Below, in pieces: positions 51,848-61,404 of a stretch of 64,000 nucleotides of DNA. The DNA comes from Sporocytophaga sp. (GTDB taxonomy: Bacteria; Bacteroidota; Bacteroidia; Cytophagales; Cytophagaceae): NCBI GenBank assembly GCA_024707265.1, contig JANQAB010000010.1, forward strand, positions 124,001 to 188,000, written 5' to 3'. Made by a program: the position numbers and the translations under genes. The notes below the pieces were generated by a model. The model saw only the letters and a list, made by a program, of their open reading frames with translations, searched no databases and was not told the origin of the DNA. Position 1 is the stretch's first letter. The number at the start of each line of letters is the position of its first letter.

Positions 51848-51947
51848 CGGACTAGGAGTGGAATATAATTTTTACCGATATATTTTTTTAGAAAAATTTT
51901 TAATGTGTGAAATTCATGCTGCCAATCAAATAAATAATCCATACCTG

Positions 51948-52448
51948 TTAATCTTTCATAAGCACACTTATATCTCCATTTCTTTCAAGGCGTGCAGCTT
52001 TGATCTTACTGACATCAGATGTTTTTGCGTTCAGACGGATTGTCTGCATTAAATCATGCTTACTTAAATTACTTTTTCGCACTTCGTCCCATAATATTTC
52101 TCCATCCTTAATCAAAAGCCTTTCGTGCCCCTTTATCCAATCTCCAAATCTATCGGAATAGACAGCAATGAGAGAAAAAATTCGATGCAAAAATATTAAT
52201 AATAAACAAGCGGCTAAAATTTCAACAAATTCATCAGAATTTGTAATTGCTCTGCTCAATAAAGAACCAAGAATAATTGCAATGATCATATCAAAAGCTG
52301 ACATTTTCCCAATAAAACGCTTTTTCCCGAAACGTACCAAAGCGATTCCTGTAATATATATCACAAAGCTTCTTAACAGGACCTGCAATATCGATAGATG
52401 GTCATCAATTCCAAACATGGATTTTAAGAACGAAACTATTTCTTCCAT
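51948..52448 (-). CDS. DUF421 (YetF-like) membrane protein
   Basis: The 166-residue product has three membrane helices (about residues 20-40, 48-66 and 72-92), followed by a soluble part: GHERLLIKDGEILWDEVRKS, NLSKHDLMQTIRLNAKTSDV and AARLERNGDISVLMKD. The FGKKRFIGKMSAFDMIIAII motif and this cytoplasmic domain are characteristic of DUF421. Function in the membrane is unknown. It is sandwiched between the decayed and the larger FG-GAP copies. Confidence 0.9.
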   Translation of the reverse strand: MEEIVSFLKSMFGIDDHLSILQVLLRSFVIYITGIALVRFGKKRFIGKMSAFDMIIAIILGSLLSRAITNSDEFVEILAACLLLIFLHRIFSLIAVYSDRFGDWIKGHERLLIKDGEILWDEVRKSNLSKHDLMQTIRLNAKTSDVSKIKAARLERNGDISVLMKD

Positions 52449-52792
52449 AAATATTATTTACAAAGTTGTTGATTATGAAGTACAATTAAAGAAAAACATG
52501 TATAGAGTAATTTTGTTCGCTGCTTTCAGAAAAGATGGGCTTAGATAATGTTATTTGCAAAAAAGTATTCAGTTTTTTGCACAAAATGGAAACTAGATTA
52601 CTTTTACCTCTTGCTGTTGCTCACACTGTTGCTCCTTTCCTCCGCGCCATATCCAGCTGACATAATACTCCCCTTGTCATTTGAGATACTAAAAGGAGAT
52701 TTGTAGGAAGACCTCCTGCTTTTCAATAAAGAAAGATTCTTAAACAAGAATATCAGAATATCTCAAGGGTACTTTATGTACCTTATAAAAAT

Positions 52793-52834
52793 AAAAAGGG
52801 GTGCTGCTTTAATACAAAGAGCCACCCCCTTTTT
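52793..52834 (-). terminator. Terminator of the FG-GAP gene
   Basis: AAAAAGGGGTG and CACCCCCTTTTT pair 10 bases past the stop codon (minus strand). The sequence resembles the hairpin at 51320. Confidence 0.75.
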
Positions 52835-52843
52835 AAATGTTAT

Positions 52844-54199
52844 TTATTCTTTAACAAGTTTCTCAACTTTTACTCCAGATGCAGTTTTTATTTTCAATGC
52901 ATAGATACCACTTTCTAGAGCACTAACATCAATCGTATTTTCTGAAACTTCAAGAGATTTGATAACTCCTGCTGTAGAAACAGCCTCTACCGACACAATC
53001 GTTTCAGAAGATTTTATGTTAACTACCTCTCCATTGACAGGATTAGGATACAAGGATATTGAAGAAAAGCTGGCATCCATTCCGTCTTCAGCTTCTGTCA
53101 AAGTTCTCCAACTACCAGACTGGTAAACAAAATAGAATGGCATTCTGAAAGCAGCTCCTTCAACAGGAACATTTGTGCTCAGATTATTGGTATACGGAGC
53201 TCCACCAAGAACATTGTCGCTGTCTATCGCTACACTATATCCCAAAGCAGAAACGCTAATAGAAGGATTATTTCCTACATACATATGTCCTTTGAACTGA
53301 TAACCGTCAGTATACAGATATACTTTACCTTCATTTGGCCTCACCCCTCCCTGAGCTGGATACGGTGCACCTACTACTGCCCTGTTAAACTGAATAGCCA
53401 CAGAATATCCAAATTGATCTGAGTTATAGGGACCTGCTGCAGCAGGTGGATTTAGTGTGTTTGTTAATTGCCAAACGTTTCCGTTTCTGGTTAAAATTGC
53501 AGCTTTTCTTGCTTCCGGGTCTCCGGCTATAAGCAGGCCATCTGTAATATCTACATCAAATCCGAATTTGGAAAGATATACGATATTTCCCCAGGCATCA
53601 GTGGTAGTCGGTGCCCAAGTAGATAAATTCGGCTGGTAAATCTGTTCCTGTTGCCATACATCATTTACCTGTTTGTAAATATAAATCTTCTTTATTCCCG
53701 GTGCCCCCACTACCATGCGGTCACCTCTTATGGCAACAGATATCCCGAAATCAGCATTACTAGGAAGTCCTGAAGGTGTGATTTTTTGACTTCTCACCCA
53801 TGAGTTACCTGATTCTTTCCAGATTGCAATATACCCACCATGAGAACTGCTGCTAGTATTAGGAGCACCAATTACCATCCAGTTATTGTGCAAATCAATA
53901 GCCTTCCCGAATTCATCAAATTGACCGGGAGTGAGAGCGGTAAGAATTGTGTTGAAATTGTTTTGATACTGTCCGTTTACGCTTTTTGACACATAAACTC
54001 TTCCTGTGTAGCTGTTGATCTTTGGAGCACCTACTGCAATCCAGTTACTGGTCATAGAATGAGCGTATCCAAATCCACTGTTTTGAGGACCAACTGCCTC
54101 AAATTTGTGAGCGGCATTTTGAAATAAATGTATCCGGTCTCTGAATTCGGTGCCAATAATTGAATGTCCGTAAAACTCGGTAAGGAATGACAGTAAATC
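52844..54199 (-). pseudogene. 5'-truncated FG-GAP repeat protein with T9SS sorting domain
   Basis: The frame (first ATG 54055, open back to 54199) encodes FG-GAP repeats: GHSIIGTEFRDRIHLFQNAA, GFGYAHSMTSNWIAVGAPKI, DEFGKAIDLHNNWMVIGAPN, ADFGISVAIRGDRMVVGAPG, DQFGYSVAIQFNRAVVGAPY and LGYSVAIDSDNVLGGAPYTN. These form a beta-propeller. A type A sorting domain follows (LYPNPVNGEVVNIKSSE ... LVKE). Coding-quality sequence runs upstream of the ATG until it meets a RAYT-type repeat at about 54214. The signal peptide is therefore lost and export is unlikely. Confidence 0.75.
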
Positions 54200-54213
54200 T
54201 TAAACAAACGGCG

Positions 54214-54407
54214 ATTTGGAATTTAACCAGCTAAAAATCTTGGATATTTTTTTAGTAAAGGAACGTCGTATCTCCCGAATGAATCAATGGTCATCTGCAT
54301 CCTTTTATTTGGAAGGTGATAAAAGATATTCTTTATCACAGATTACAGGGAATATTTTGGGCAAGCAGTGATTGAAAGATTCCGTCCGGTGCAGACACCG
54401 GCCGGGG
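54214..54407. repeat. RAYT-type deletion derivative that cuts the FG-GAP gene
   Basis: GGAATTTAACCAGCTAAAAA, AAGGAACGTCGTATCTCCCG, TTTATCACAGATTACAGGGA, GGCAAGCAGTGATTGAAAGA and CCGTCCGGTGCAGACACCGG match 41955-42086 and the leader at 58410-58464. The left palindromic end is missing, replaced by the truncated FG-GAP gene. After it, AAGTTGACGGCTATGG (54422-54437) is a solo core arm of the nested element. Confidence 0.75.
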
Positions 54408-54466
54408 AGTAACTCGCTAAGTTGACGGCTATGGTCGGGAAATACGGATGAGAGAGAATAGAACAT

Positions 54467-55597
54467 TTAAGCACTTTTCTGCATATAGCTTACAGGTGTT
54501 ACTCCTGTTGATTTTTTAAATGCTCTGTAAAAAGCAGATCTACTGTTGAAGCCACATTCTTCTGCAATAGCTTCTATGGTATAATGGCTTCGTTCTTTTA
54601 AAAGTATCAAAGCGTATTCTATTCTTTTGTCATTGATATACTCATAAAATCTTTTGTTCAAAAGTTTATTAATACATAATGAAATCTTTTTTACAGAAAA
54701 ACCAACCTCCAAAGCCAGCATATTGATGGTGAGTTCTGGATTGGTGTATAGCTTATCATTGGAGAGTTTCAGCTCCAAGGCATCCAAAATTTCCTGCAAA
54801 CCGGAAAGGTCATATACCGGCTCTTCCTTTTCTGAAACTTCATCAGAAAGCTCAGTTACATTGCTGCTTTCTATTTTAAATTCCTGGTAGCTTTTATTTG
54901 TAAAAATCGAATTATAGTGATAGCTATAATATAGGATACAGACATAAATAATGTTCAGTACTATAGGCAGGCAATAGTACTCTACGTAAACCATTGGTAA
55001 GATGAGGTAAAGGGTAAGTGAAATAAGGTTGAGTATCCAGATTAAGCAGATGAAAATGACTATAAATTTTACTTTAGATTGCTCATCATTGGAATAAGCA
55101 TTGAGGATATTTTTACGGTACCTAAATACCAATATAGTTGATAATGTAAAATAGATCTGCTGTAAAATGATAAACCCAAAAGTAAGAATCTGCATCTCCA
55201 AGGGATAAGGCTCATGTAAAATACCTTCCAGATAAGCAGCTTGATCGACATCCGATAAAGTAGAAAAATGAATGGCGCAATAAACACCATATGCCATCAA
55301 AGCAATAGTAAAAAAATAAATGAAATCGAAACGTTCAGCCTTTTTACCAGTCATGATCTTTATATAGATATATGTAAGCGGAGCAAAAGCGCTACCCGTT
55401 ATTTGGGCAAGAAAGAAGACATAAGGGAAATCATTAATTCCTCCGGATAAGGTAATAATATTACCAACAAAGTTTATGGAAGGATTTAGGAGTATTAATG
55501 CCAATATTTTATTGGGCATGGGATTTTCTTTTCTGAAAAATAATATGCAAAAGAAAACTATTAAATTAAAAGTGGTGATAATATTAAGCGTAAGCAT
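54467..55597 (-). CDS. AraC-family regulator with N-terminal membrane domain
   Basis: The 376-residue product begins with about seven hydrophobic helices (residues 5-230; LIVFFCILFF, FPYVFFLAQITGSAFAPLTY, FIIFAL-type repeats). An AraC HTH ends it (about 270-376: KLYTNPELTINMLALEVGFS, YEYINDKRIEYALILLKE, TIEAIAEECGFNSRSAFYRA, FKKSTGVTPVSYM). This membrane-anchored AraC layout is common in Bacteroidota. The target genes are unknown; the divergent region holds only decayed repeats and the lipoprotein genes lie upstream. Confidence 0.9.
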   Translation of the reverse strand: MLTLNIITTFNLIVFFCILFFRKENPMPNKILALILLNPSINFVGNIITLSGGINDFPYVFFLAQITGSAFAPLTYIYIKIMTGKKAERFDFIYFFTIALMAYGVYCAIHFSTLSDVDQAAYLEGILHEPYPLEMQILTFGFIILQQIYFTLSTILVFRYRKNILNAYSNDEQSKVKFIVIFICLIWILNLISLTLYLILPMVYVEYYCLPIVLNIIYVCILYYSYHYNSIFTNKSYQEFKIESSNVTELSDEVSEKEEPVYDLSGLQEILDALELKLSNDKLYTNPELTINMLALEVGFSVKKISLCINKLLNKRFYEYINDKRIEYALILLKERSHYTIEAIAEECGFNSRSAFYRAFKKSTGVTPVSYMQKSA

Positions 55598-55738
55598 GTA
55601 ATGAAAAATAATTATTGTTCAAATATATGCTCTTATAGGATTTTATAAAAATATAGCTTTCAATAATCTTTTTTTTGGACCATTCCTGTTGAATAACTAG
55701 ATACAACTTATTTACATAATATAAGCTAGTGCAAACAT

Positions 55739-55782
55739 AAAAAAGGAACCACATAGTTTAAAAAGCTATGGGGTTCCTTTTA
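55739..55782 (-). terminator. Terminator of the small lipoprotein gene
   Basis: AAAAGGAACC and GGTTCCTTTT form the outer stem, with ATAG / CTAT extending it, ending in A/T runs on both strands. It lies just after the stop of the gene at 55808. Confidence 0.8.
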
Positions 55783-55807
55783 AAAATGATGCAAACAATA
55801 ACTTATA

Positions 55808-56284
55808 TTATTTTGCCTTTACATCAAAAGCTCCTTCTGTTATTGCGATCTCATTACCACTGTTTGCAACAACAATTGAAAACGTTCCTTTCAAACTGAT
55901 AATTTTTCCTGAGTCATTTTTTTCAAGTTTTGAAATAGTCATTGTTCCTGATTTTGGAGTATGAGTTTTGTTGGAAACCACATAACTTATTGATGAAGAG
56001 AAAGCTACATTTACTGCTTTATCAATCGGAAAGTCTTTTTCAAAGATAGCTATATAGAACGAACGGCCATTGGCATCTTTAGCCATTGCAGCAATAGTGC
56101 CCCCCACAGCTGGTATAAAACTAACTTCTGTGGCAGAATAAGCATCGTCTCCGATTTTAGCCACAAATGATCCGCTGGTCGACGTTTGCGTAGCCGGAGC
56201 AGGGGATTGGTCTTTGTCTTTTTTGCATGCTGAAAAACAAAGAATTGAAACGACAAAAAGGGTGAAGAAGTAATATTTTTTCAT
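55808..56284 (-). CDS. Small lipoprotein, DUF6252-like
   Basis: The 158-residue product has a lipoprotein signal (MKKYYFFTLFVVSILCFSAC), with the lipid-attachment Cys at residue 20 followed by KKDKDQ. The rest is a beta-sandwich (GSFVAKIGDDAYSATEVSFI ... GTMTISKLEKNDSGKIISLK ... ITEGAFDVKAK), resembling DUF6252-type outer-membrane lipoproteins. It may be co-transcribed with the larger IPT/TIG lipoprotein gene upstream on the same strand (117 bases apart). Confidence 0.8.
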   Translation of the reverse strand: MKKYYFFTLFVVSILCFSACKKDKDQSPAPATQTSTSGSFVAKIGDDAYSATEVSFIPAVGGTIAAMAKDANGRSFYIAIFEKDFPIDKAVNVAFSSSISYVVSNKTHTPKSGTMTISKLEKNDSGKIISLKGTFSIVVANSGNEIAITEGAFDVKAK

Positions 56285-56401
56285 TTTTTTCTTGCTACTT
56301 TTTAATCAAAATGTAGCCAAATGTTTAGTGATTAAATCTCCTACTCTTTTATACAGATTTTCGGAATACTCTGTGTTATAAAGCTTATTTAAACAACTAG
56401 G

Positions 56402-57997
56402 TTAGTATTTGTAAATCTGATACCACTCATTGGTACCAAGTTGGAGGATAATTTCTTTCTTAGCTTCGCTTAAACTGATCTTTGCCGGTGCTATCGTGCA
56501 TTCAAGTGCAGGACCTTCCATTTTAGAACCGATAGAAAGGTTTTTGCCAGTGCCGGCAAGTGTAGAAATTGTGTTTGAAATAAGATCCAACTGTCTTAAT
56601 CTGAATCCTTTATTATCTGAGATGTAAAGTTTTGTTCCTGCCTTATTTACTGCGATACTACCCAATGCATTGAATCTTGCTTGTTCCGGACTTCCGTCTG
56701 CAAAACCATATTCAGTTGCCTGATATAAAGCAGTAATTGTCTTGGTTGGGCTTACTTTGTAAATCCTGTTAATGGCCGGACTGTTAAATGCTGTAAAAAA
56801 CAAGTTATCCTGCGCATCAATAGTTAAGCCTGTAGCCTTTAAGCCTGTGGTTAAATCCCATGGATTGATGTATGGTTGTATCACTCCATCTGCACCTATG
56901 AAATATATTTTATACTTAAAGTCGGTAAAGAAAATATTATGATTACTGTTGACTACAAAATCCTGAAAATGATCTGCCAGATCAAGTCCTTTCATATCTC
57001 CGCCTTTGATGTCTCTGACAAATACTGGAGTATCGGTGTTCTTGATAATCTTAAATAATTTACCTGTAGAGCTATAGGAGGACAAACCTGTTACTACCCA
57101 TATTGTGCCATCCCCATCATTTGTTATGCCATTGATACCAAGCGTTGTTGCTCCATTAACAAAGTCTGATGCCTGAAAAGTTTTTGTAATTGCTCCTTCT
57201 GCATTGATTCGCAACATCTTGGCATTAATATGTGTTGCGCCATCAAGGTTAAGAGTAAAGAAATTACCTTGATCATCGGATGAAGCAAAATAACTGTTCG
57301 TTTTATATTCGTTATCAAAAAAAACAATGGTTCCGGTACTACCATTCGGCATTCTGTTGTCTAATGTAAAAATGCCATCAAATCCGACTTTACGAAGAGC
57401 AGAAGTACCGTTTACCTCAATTGCAACGAGTCCTGTCGCAATTCCGGCTGGTACCTCAACTTTCAAAGCAGTTGCCGATGCAGATTTTATCACAGCAGTT
57501 ACAACAGCACCTGAAGTGACTGAGGTAAATGTTACTTTGTTTTCAGCAACCACTGTACTGAAATTTGTACCATTTAAAGTAACCAAATCTCCAACTTTAC
57601 CAATGTTAGGATCCATGTTTTCAAATGATGGCAATGGACCTGTTGCTGCTTTGGGAGTTATATGACCTCCCTGAGGATCTTGAATAGTTGCTTCAACGCT
57701 TTGAATGATAACAGAAAGCAGTCCAGCTGGAACATTTTCCGGAAGCGTAAAGCGAATTTCAGTATCGCTAACGGTATTTATAACTATAGGTACAGAACCA
57801 ATTGCCAATTTGACCTCTTCTTTTACCGTACCAAAACCTTTACCAGAAACGGTTACTACCTCTCCTGGGCTGGGTTCTTTAGGTTGAATAGTATTGATTT
57901 CAGGTTTTGTTACCGCATTTTCCGGATCTGGCTCATTCTTTTTGCAAGAAGTTATTGCAACAACAAGCAGCAGTACATAAAGTAATTTTTTAAGCAT
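56402..57997 (-). CDS. IPT/TIG-domain lipoprotein with NHL-like propeller
   Basis: The 531-residue product has a lipoprotein signal (MLKKLLYVLLLVVAITSC, lipid Cys 18). Two IPT/TIG domains follow: about residues 34-110 (EINTIQPKEPSPGEVVTVSG) and 128-215 (PNIGKVGDLVTLNGTNFSTV). The C-terminal propeller (about 220-531) has NHL-like blades (WVVTGLSSYSSTGKLFKI, FFTAFNSPAINRIYKVS, SPEQARFNALGSIAVNKAGT). Such IPT-NHL lipoproteins are often found in glycan-use or surface gene sets of Bacteroidota. Its leader contains a duplicated 70-base segment (58035, 58194). Confidence 0.88.
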   Translation of the reverse strand: MLKKLLYVLLLVVAITSCKKNEPDPENAVTKPEINTIQPKEPSPGEVVTVSGKGFGTVKEEVKLAIGSVPIVINTVSDTEIRFTLPENVPAGLLSVIIQSVEATIQDPQGGHITPKAATGPLPSFENMDPNIGKVGDLVTLNGTNFSTVVAENKVTFTSVTSGAVVTAVIKSASATALKVEVPAGIATGLVAIEVNGTSALRKVGFDGIFTLDNRMPNGSTGTIVFFDNEYKTNSYFASSDDQGNFFTLNLDGATHINAKMLRINAEGAITKTFQASDFVNGATTLGINGITNDGDGTIWVVTGLSSYSSTGKLFKIIKNTDTPVFVRDIKGGDMKGLDLADHFQDFVVNSNHNIFFTDFKYKIYFIGADGVIQPYINPWDLTTGLKATGLTIDAQDNLFFTAFNSPAINRIYKVSPTKTITALYQATEYGFADGSPEQARFNALGSIAVNKAGTKLYISDNKGFRLRQLDLISNTISTLAGTGKNLSIGSKMEGPALECTIAPAKISLSEAKKEIILQLGTNEWYQIYKY

Positions 57998-58034
57998 GTT
58001 TTGTTTAGTTATTATAAGATATTGTAAATTAGTA

Positions 58035-58105
58035 TTTTACAACCAACGAGTCGTTCTGAAATATTGTTTTGTAGTAAAAGCATGTTTGTCCTACTGAGAT
58101 CTGTA
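58035..58105. repeat. Direct repeat A upstream of the IPT/TIG gene
   Basis: TTTTACAACCAACGAGTCGT ... AGTAAAAGCATGTTTGTCCT ... ACTGAGATCTGTA matches the segment at 58194-58263 (TTTTACAGCCAACGAATATC ... AGTAAAAATATGCTTGTCCT ... ACTGGGGTCTATT). The copies lie 159 bases apart in the same orientation. It is probably a duplicated promoter or leader. Confidence 0.55.
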
Positions 58106-58193
58106 TAAGAGAAGTTAATGAGACTTCTAGAAACGATACATAAAAATGATTTTTAGTTATTACACTCTCTTTAATAAGAAGTTAATTGGAGTT

Positions 58194-58263
58194 TTTTACA
58201 GCCAACGAATATCTTAAAACTATTGTCTCAAGTAAAAATATGCTTGTCCTACTGGGGTCTATT
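58194..58263. repeat. Direct repeat B upstream of the IPT/TIG gene
   Basis: Second copy of the segment at 58035-58105, about 75-80% alike by eye. It lies just before the RAYT-type element beginning near 58310. Confidence 0.55.
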
Positions 58264-58463
58264 GGGACAAATTAGTATAATATCTACATCAGTGAAAGTG
58301 TGTTCCTCCCCAGCCGATGTCTGCACCGGACGGAATCTTTCCAAAAGTGCTGCAATAAATAATACTGGGTTACTTTTCTTATTTATCATTCCTTTTTATT
58401 TTTGAATGATACCAGCTATTTATTATGGATAATTTTTTATTAAAGAAAGGTCGTATCTCCCGG

Positions 58464-58660
58464 ATGAATCTTGAAGAGGTTTACTTTTGGACAGATACAA
58501 TTAAAGATTAGAAATCATTGTTCTCTCCGGATAAGTACAAGGAATTCATTATTGCTCTAATGATAGAACAAGTATAAAAAGGATTGGTAACTATTTATTG
58601 ATTTGTCATTAAGCCTAATCATCTTGATTTGATCTGGATTTTTTTTTAGAAGTGATAAAA
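58464..58660 (+). pseudogene. RAYT transposase relic of a second subfamily
   Basis: The frame reads MNLEEVYFWTDTIKD*KSLF ... IEQV*KGLVTIY*FVIKPNH, then LDLIWI. It aligns with MNYKEVYFWTNTIKDWKHLL ... VIMPNHMHLVW of the intact RAYT. Three stops interrupt it and the second metal-binding His is changed (NHMH to NHLD), so it is dead. The leader 58310-58464 (CCAGCCGATGTCTGCACCGG, ACGGAATCTTTCCAAAAGTG, CATTCCTTTTTATTTTTGAA) is shared with the deletion derivatives at 41873 and 54214. Confidence 0.8.
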
Positions 58661-58867
58661 GATCCTGCAGATGGTATACCCTCTCCTATCTATTAAATTA
58701 CATAATTGTATTAAAGGCTGCTCTGAAAAGGAAGCCTTTTTTAAGCATCCAAACTTAGTCCCCGGTTTATCAGGTGTGGAAAATACTTCAGTTTTATAGA
58801 CCTGCTCTTGCTTTTCTGTTAAAAAAGCTTTTCCTGAAATTGATTAAAATATGGAGAGTTGCGTAAA

Positions 58868-59725
58868 ATGTTCTATATTAGGATAGATTACGAAAAAATT
58901 GTTCAAATATTTATGTCTTATTCCAAACAAAGCCCTAAGTCTTATATCCAACACCACAAGGAAGCAGTAAAGATATTTACAGGTTATATATCAGAGCACA
59001 GGCTAACGGGCGAAAGGCAAAACATCCTGATTGATAATCTTCAGTTATCTCAGCTGTTGAAGGAGTTTCATGGGGTGGTATGTATTTTGGATTTTTCGAC
59101 CCTGAGCTACATTTACATGAGTGAAAATGTTGTAAGTTTAACAGGGTATTCACACGATGAATTTTATGAGAAGGGTATTCAGATGACGATATCCCTTTTC
59201 CCGGAGGAACAGCTTAAAATTATTCATAATCAAATTTTCCCAATCATGTTCGATCATTTTGATCGCTGCGAAAGTCTTGAGGAAATCAAAGACCTGCGTG
59301 TTACTTTTAATTATAATGCATTTCGAAAAGACGGATCTATTGGTTGCTTTTTGCAGCAATTGTCAATTATTCATGGTGATGATTGTAAAAAAGCTCGTAT
59401 AGCATTAATGCTGGTTACAGATATCAGTGATTTTAAGCATGACGGAAATATGACTCTGGGAATCTCAAAGAAGAATGAAGATGGGGTTTATCATCCCATT
59501 TTTACGAAAAACTACCTTTCAGACTCTGAACCAAATATTCTTTCCATGAGAGAGCTTGAGATTCTGAACTTAATGAGGACTGGAAAATCGAGCACTGAAA
59601 TCAGCGACATGCTATTTATAAGTGAGCATACTGTTTATAACCACCGGAAAAAGATGTTGAAGAAGATGGATGCAAAAAATACAGGAGAACTGCTTTCCAA
59701 GTCGATAGCTTATGGATTGTTGTAA
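58868..59725 (+). CDS. PAS-domain LuxR-type transcriptional regulator
   Basis: The product (up to 285 residues) has a PAS-like sensor (LLKEFHGVVCILDFSTLSYI, YMSENVVSLTGYSHDEFYEK, GIQMTISLFPEEQLKI). A LuxR HTH ends it (SMRELEILNLMRTGKSSTEI, SDMLFISEHTVYNHRKKMLK, KMDAKNTGELLSKSIAYGLL). It is a one-component sensor; the signal is unknown. The natural start may be the later Met at 58913 (MSYSKQSPKSYIQHHKEAVK); the upstream TTG at 58859 is less likely. It stands alone. Confidence 0.9.
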   Translation: MFYIRIDYEKIVQIFMSYSKQSPKSYIQHHKEAVKIFTGYISEHRLTGERQNILIDNLQLSQLLKEFHGVVCILDFSTLSYIYMSENVVSLTGYSHDEFYEKGIQMTISLFPEEQLKIIHNQIFPIMFDHFDRCESLEEIKDLRVTFNYNAFRKDGSIGCFLQQLSIIHGDDCKKARIALMLVTDISDFKHDGNMTLGISKKNEDGVYHPIFTKNYLSDSEPNILSMRELEILNLMRTGKSSTEISDMLFISEHTVYNHRKKMLKKMDAKNTGELLSKSIAYGLL

Positions 59726-59763
59726 TATCCATTCACTTCGCTCTTGCGGATTTGCAATCTTCT

Positions 59764-59941
59764 CCCCGCCGGTGTGTCCGCATCAGACGGAATTTTTCCA
59801 TAGCACTTAATCATGATGTTCTCTGTGACCTTTTCTTTCTTTTTACAGAAGAATGATTAAAATAATTTTCCGATTTTTATTTTACAATCCTGAATGGATA
59901 TGGTTAGCAGTGATTGAAAGATTCCTTCCGTCCGGGCAGGA
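59764..59941. repeat. Diverged RAYT-type deletion derivative
   Basis: CTCCCCGCCGGTGTGTCCGC and CAGACGGAATTTTTCCATAG at the left, with AGCAGTGATTGAAAGATTCC and TTCCGTCCGGGCAGG at the right, match the two ends of the element at 41873-42086. The middle is shortened and diverged. Confidence 0.6.
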
Positions 59942-60069
59942 CTTTATTTACTTCTTTTATCACTAATTGCACTTGCTATGTGAACGCGAGCATTCCCAAG
60001 ATGCAATTGCCAAATAACTGAGGCAGTCTTCCAAATGTATAAACGCAAATCAGTTGTGGGCATGACACC

Positions 60070-60522
60070 TTAGCGCAACAGGGTACTATTTCTGTCATTA
60101 AATACTTTTTCGATAAATGAAGAAAAGGAAGGAGCTATAACCTCAAAATCAGTCTGACCTTTACACTCATCATAAAAATATATTTTTGGATCTTCTTCAT
60201 CTTTATCACATTTAAAAAACATAAATTGATATCCTTGATGAATGAGAAAAACCAGGTCTTGGGGTTCTAAACTTTTCTTAAAATTATTTCCGATGAGAAT
60301 TTTCACTGCTTCATTCTTAAAGAAAAGAAGATCTTTGCTTGAAACAAAACTTCCTGCAAACAAATCGCCGGAATCTTTCCCCAGAATTAATAGATATTCA
60401 CGATACGATTTAGGCAAATTAACCCCAAGCTTAAATTCTAATTCTCTTATCTCATTTTCGGTGCAAGGAATTATACTTCCTACTTTATCCAAATTGTCTT
60501 TTAAAAATCTTAAATATTTCAT
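60070..60522 (-). CDS. SMI1/KNR4 (SUKH) family protein
   Basis: The 150-residue product follows the SUKH pattern: CTENEIRELEFKLGVNLPKS, YREYLLILGKDSGDLFAG and FEVIAPSFSSFIEKVF near the end. In many bacteria SUKH proteins are immunity proteins for polymorphic toxins. No toxin gene is visible here, so it may be an orphan immunity gene. Cytoplasmic, single gene. Confidence 0.88.
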   Translation of the reverse strand: MKYLRFLKDNLDKVGSIIPCTENEIRELEFKLGVNLPKSYREYLLILGKDSGDLFAGSFVSSKDLLFFKNEAVKILIGNNFKKSLEPQDLVFLIHQGYQFMFFKCDKDEEDPKIYFYDECKGQTDFEVIAPSFSSFIEKVFNDRNSTLLR

Positions 60523-60602
60523 CTATCTAAATTGGTCAGAAGAAAACGTTCTTTTTATTATGTAACCGTCTTTCACAAATACGATTTTGAGTGCAGCTTT
60601 TA

Positions 60603-61052
60603 TTAGACTCTTATTTGATAAATTCTTGACTCTTCTCCCCAGGGATGATAGCCTTGACCGATATATTCAAAGCCATATTTTTCATAATATCCTACATGGT
60701 CTGTACTTAGGTATAAATAGTTAAATCCAAATTGCTTAGTGTCTTTTTTAGCCTTTTCAATCAACAGAGATCCATAGTCATTTCCTCTATGCTCTTCTTC
60801 TATAAACAAGGCACAAAGCCAGGGATACAAATCCATTCTACTAATAAAATCATTTGGAATTAATCCGGCACATCCGATAATTGTATTATCTTTTTCTAAC
60901 AGATACCATTGAGGTAATGCCTGTGGAGCATTTATAGCATTAGATATACAGTCTTCATATAGTATTGGAAGCACTTTAGGCCAGCTATTCTGTAAATATT
61001 GAATTGCCTTTTCTTTGTATTCTGAATTTTCTCTTACAGATATAATTCTCAT
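60603..61052 (-). CDS. GNAT-family N-acetyltransferase
   Basis: The 149-residue product contains the GNAT core: WYLLEKDNTIIGCAGLIPND, PWLCALFIEEEHRGNDYGSL (R-G-N-x-Y-G acetyl-CoA loop) and YLSTDHVGYYEKYGFEYIGQ. It resembles the group acting on small metabolites or peptides. It may be transcribed together with the SUKH gene (80 bases apart, same strand). Substrate unknown. Confidence 0.9.
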   Translation of the reverse strand: MRIISVRENSEYKEKAIQYLQNSWPKVLPILYEDCISNAINAPQALPQWYLLEKDNTIIGCAGLIPNDFISRMDLYPWLCALFIEEEHRGNDYGSLLIEKAKKDTKQFGFNYLYLSTDHVGYYEKYGFEYIGQGYHPWGEESRIYQIRV

Positions 61053-61404
61053 GTTATTTTAAAGTCTTGCAAAGGCTCTTAATTTTGATTCCTTCATTGC
61101 TTTAGGTTGAGCAAAAATCATAATTATTCGAAAGCCGTTCTACGATAATGATAAAATCTTTTAATTTTTAAAAATAATGAGTCGCTTAAACATACATATT
61201 AAACAGTTAAAAAGCGGAAAGCCTAAGCACCGCAAAAAAATGTAATTTATTGCTTCAGTTTTTTAAATATGACTTCTCTTTTTGCTCTAGTGAGGAATCT
61301 AAATTAACCATGGGCTTAGTCTTAAATGAATAAGTCGAGACAAGAAATCTTATAAGCAATAACTAAGTTTTTTTGCTATGGATAGCCTCGTGACTGATGA
61401 CTTT
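61053..61404. other. Intergenic region, nothing firm
   Basis: A region of about 350 bases before the patatin gene's 3' end. A tiny frame near 61178-61246 (MSRLNIHIKQLKSGKPKHRK) is very short and basic, probably chance. No hairpin clearly suits a terminator for the patatin gene. Confidence 0.35.

Noticed and set aside
54654..54890. 78-residue plus-strand frame
   Set aside because: It is a shadow of the AraC-family regulator's HTH region on the minus strand.
61178..61246. 22-codon basic micro-frame MSRLNIHIKQLKSGKPKHRK
   Set aside because: Too short, with no supporting signal; its composition reflects the A-rich sequence.
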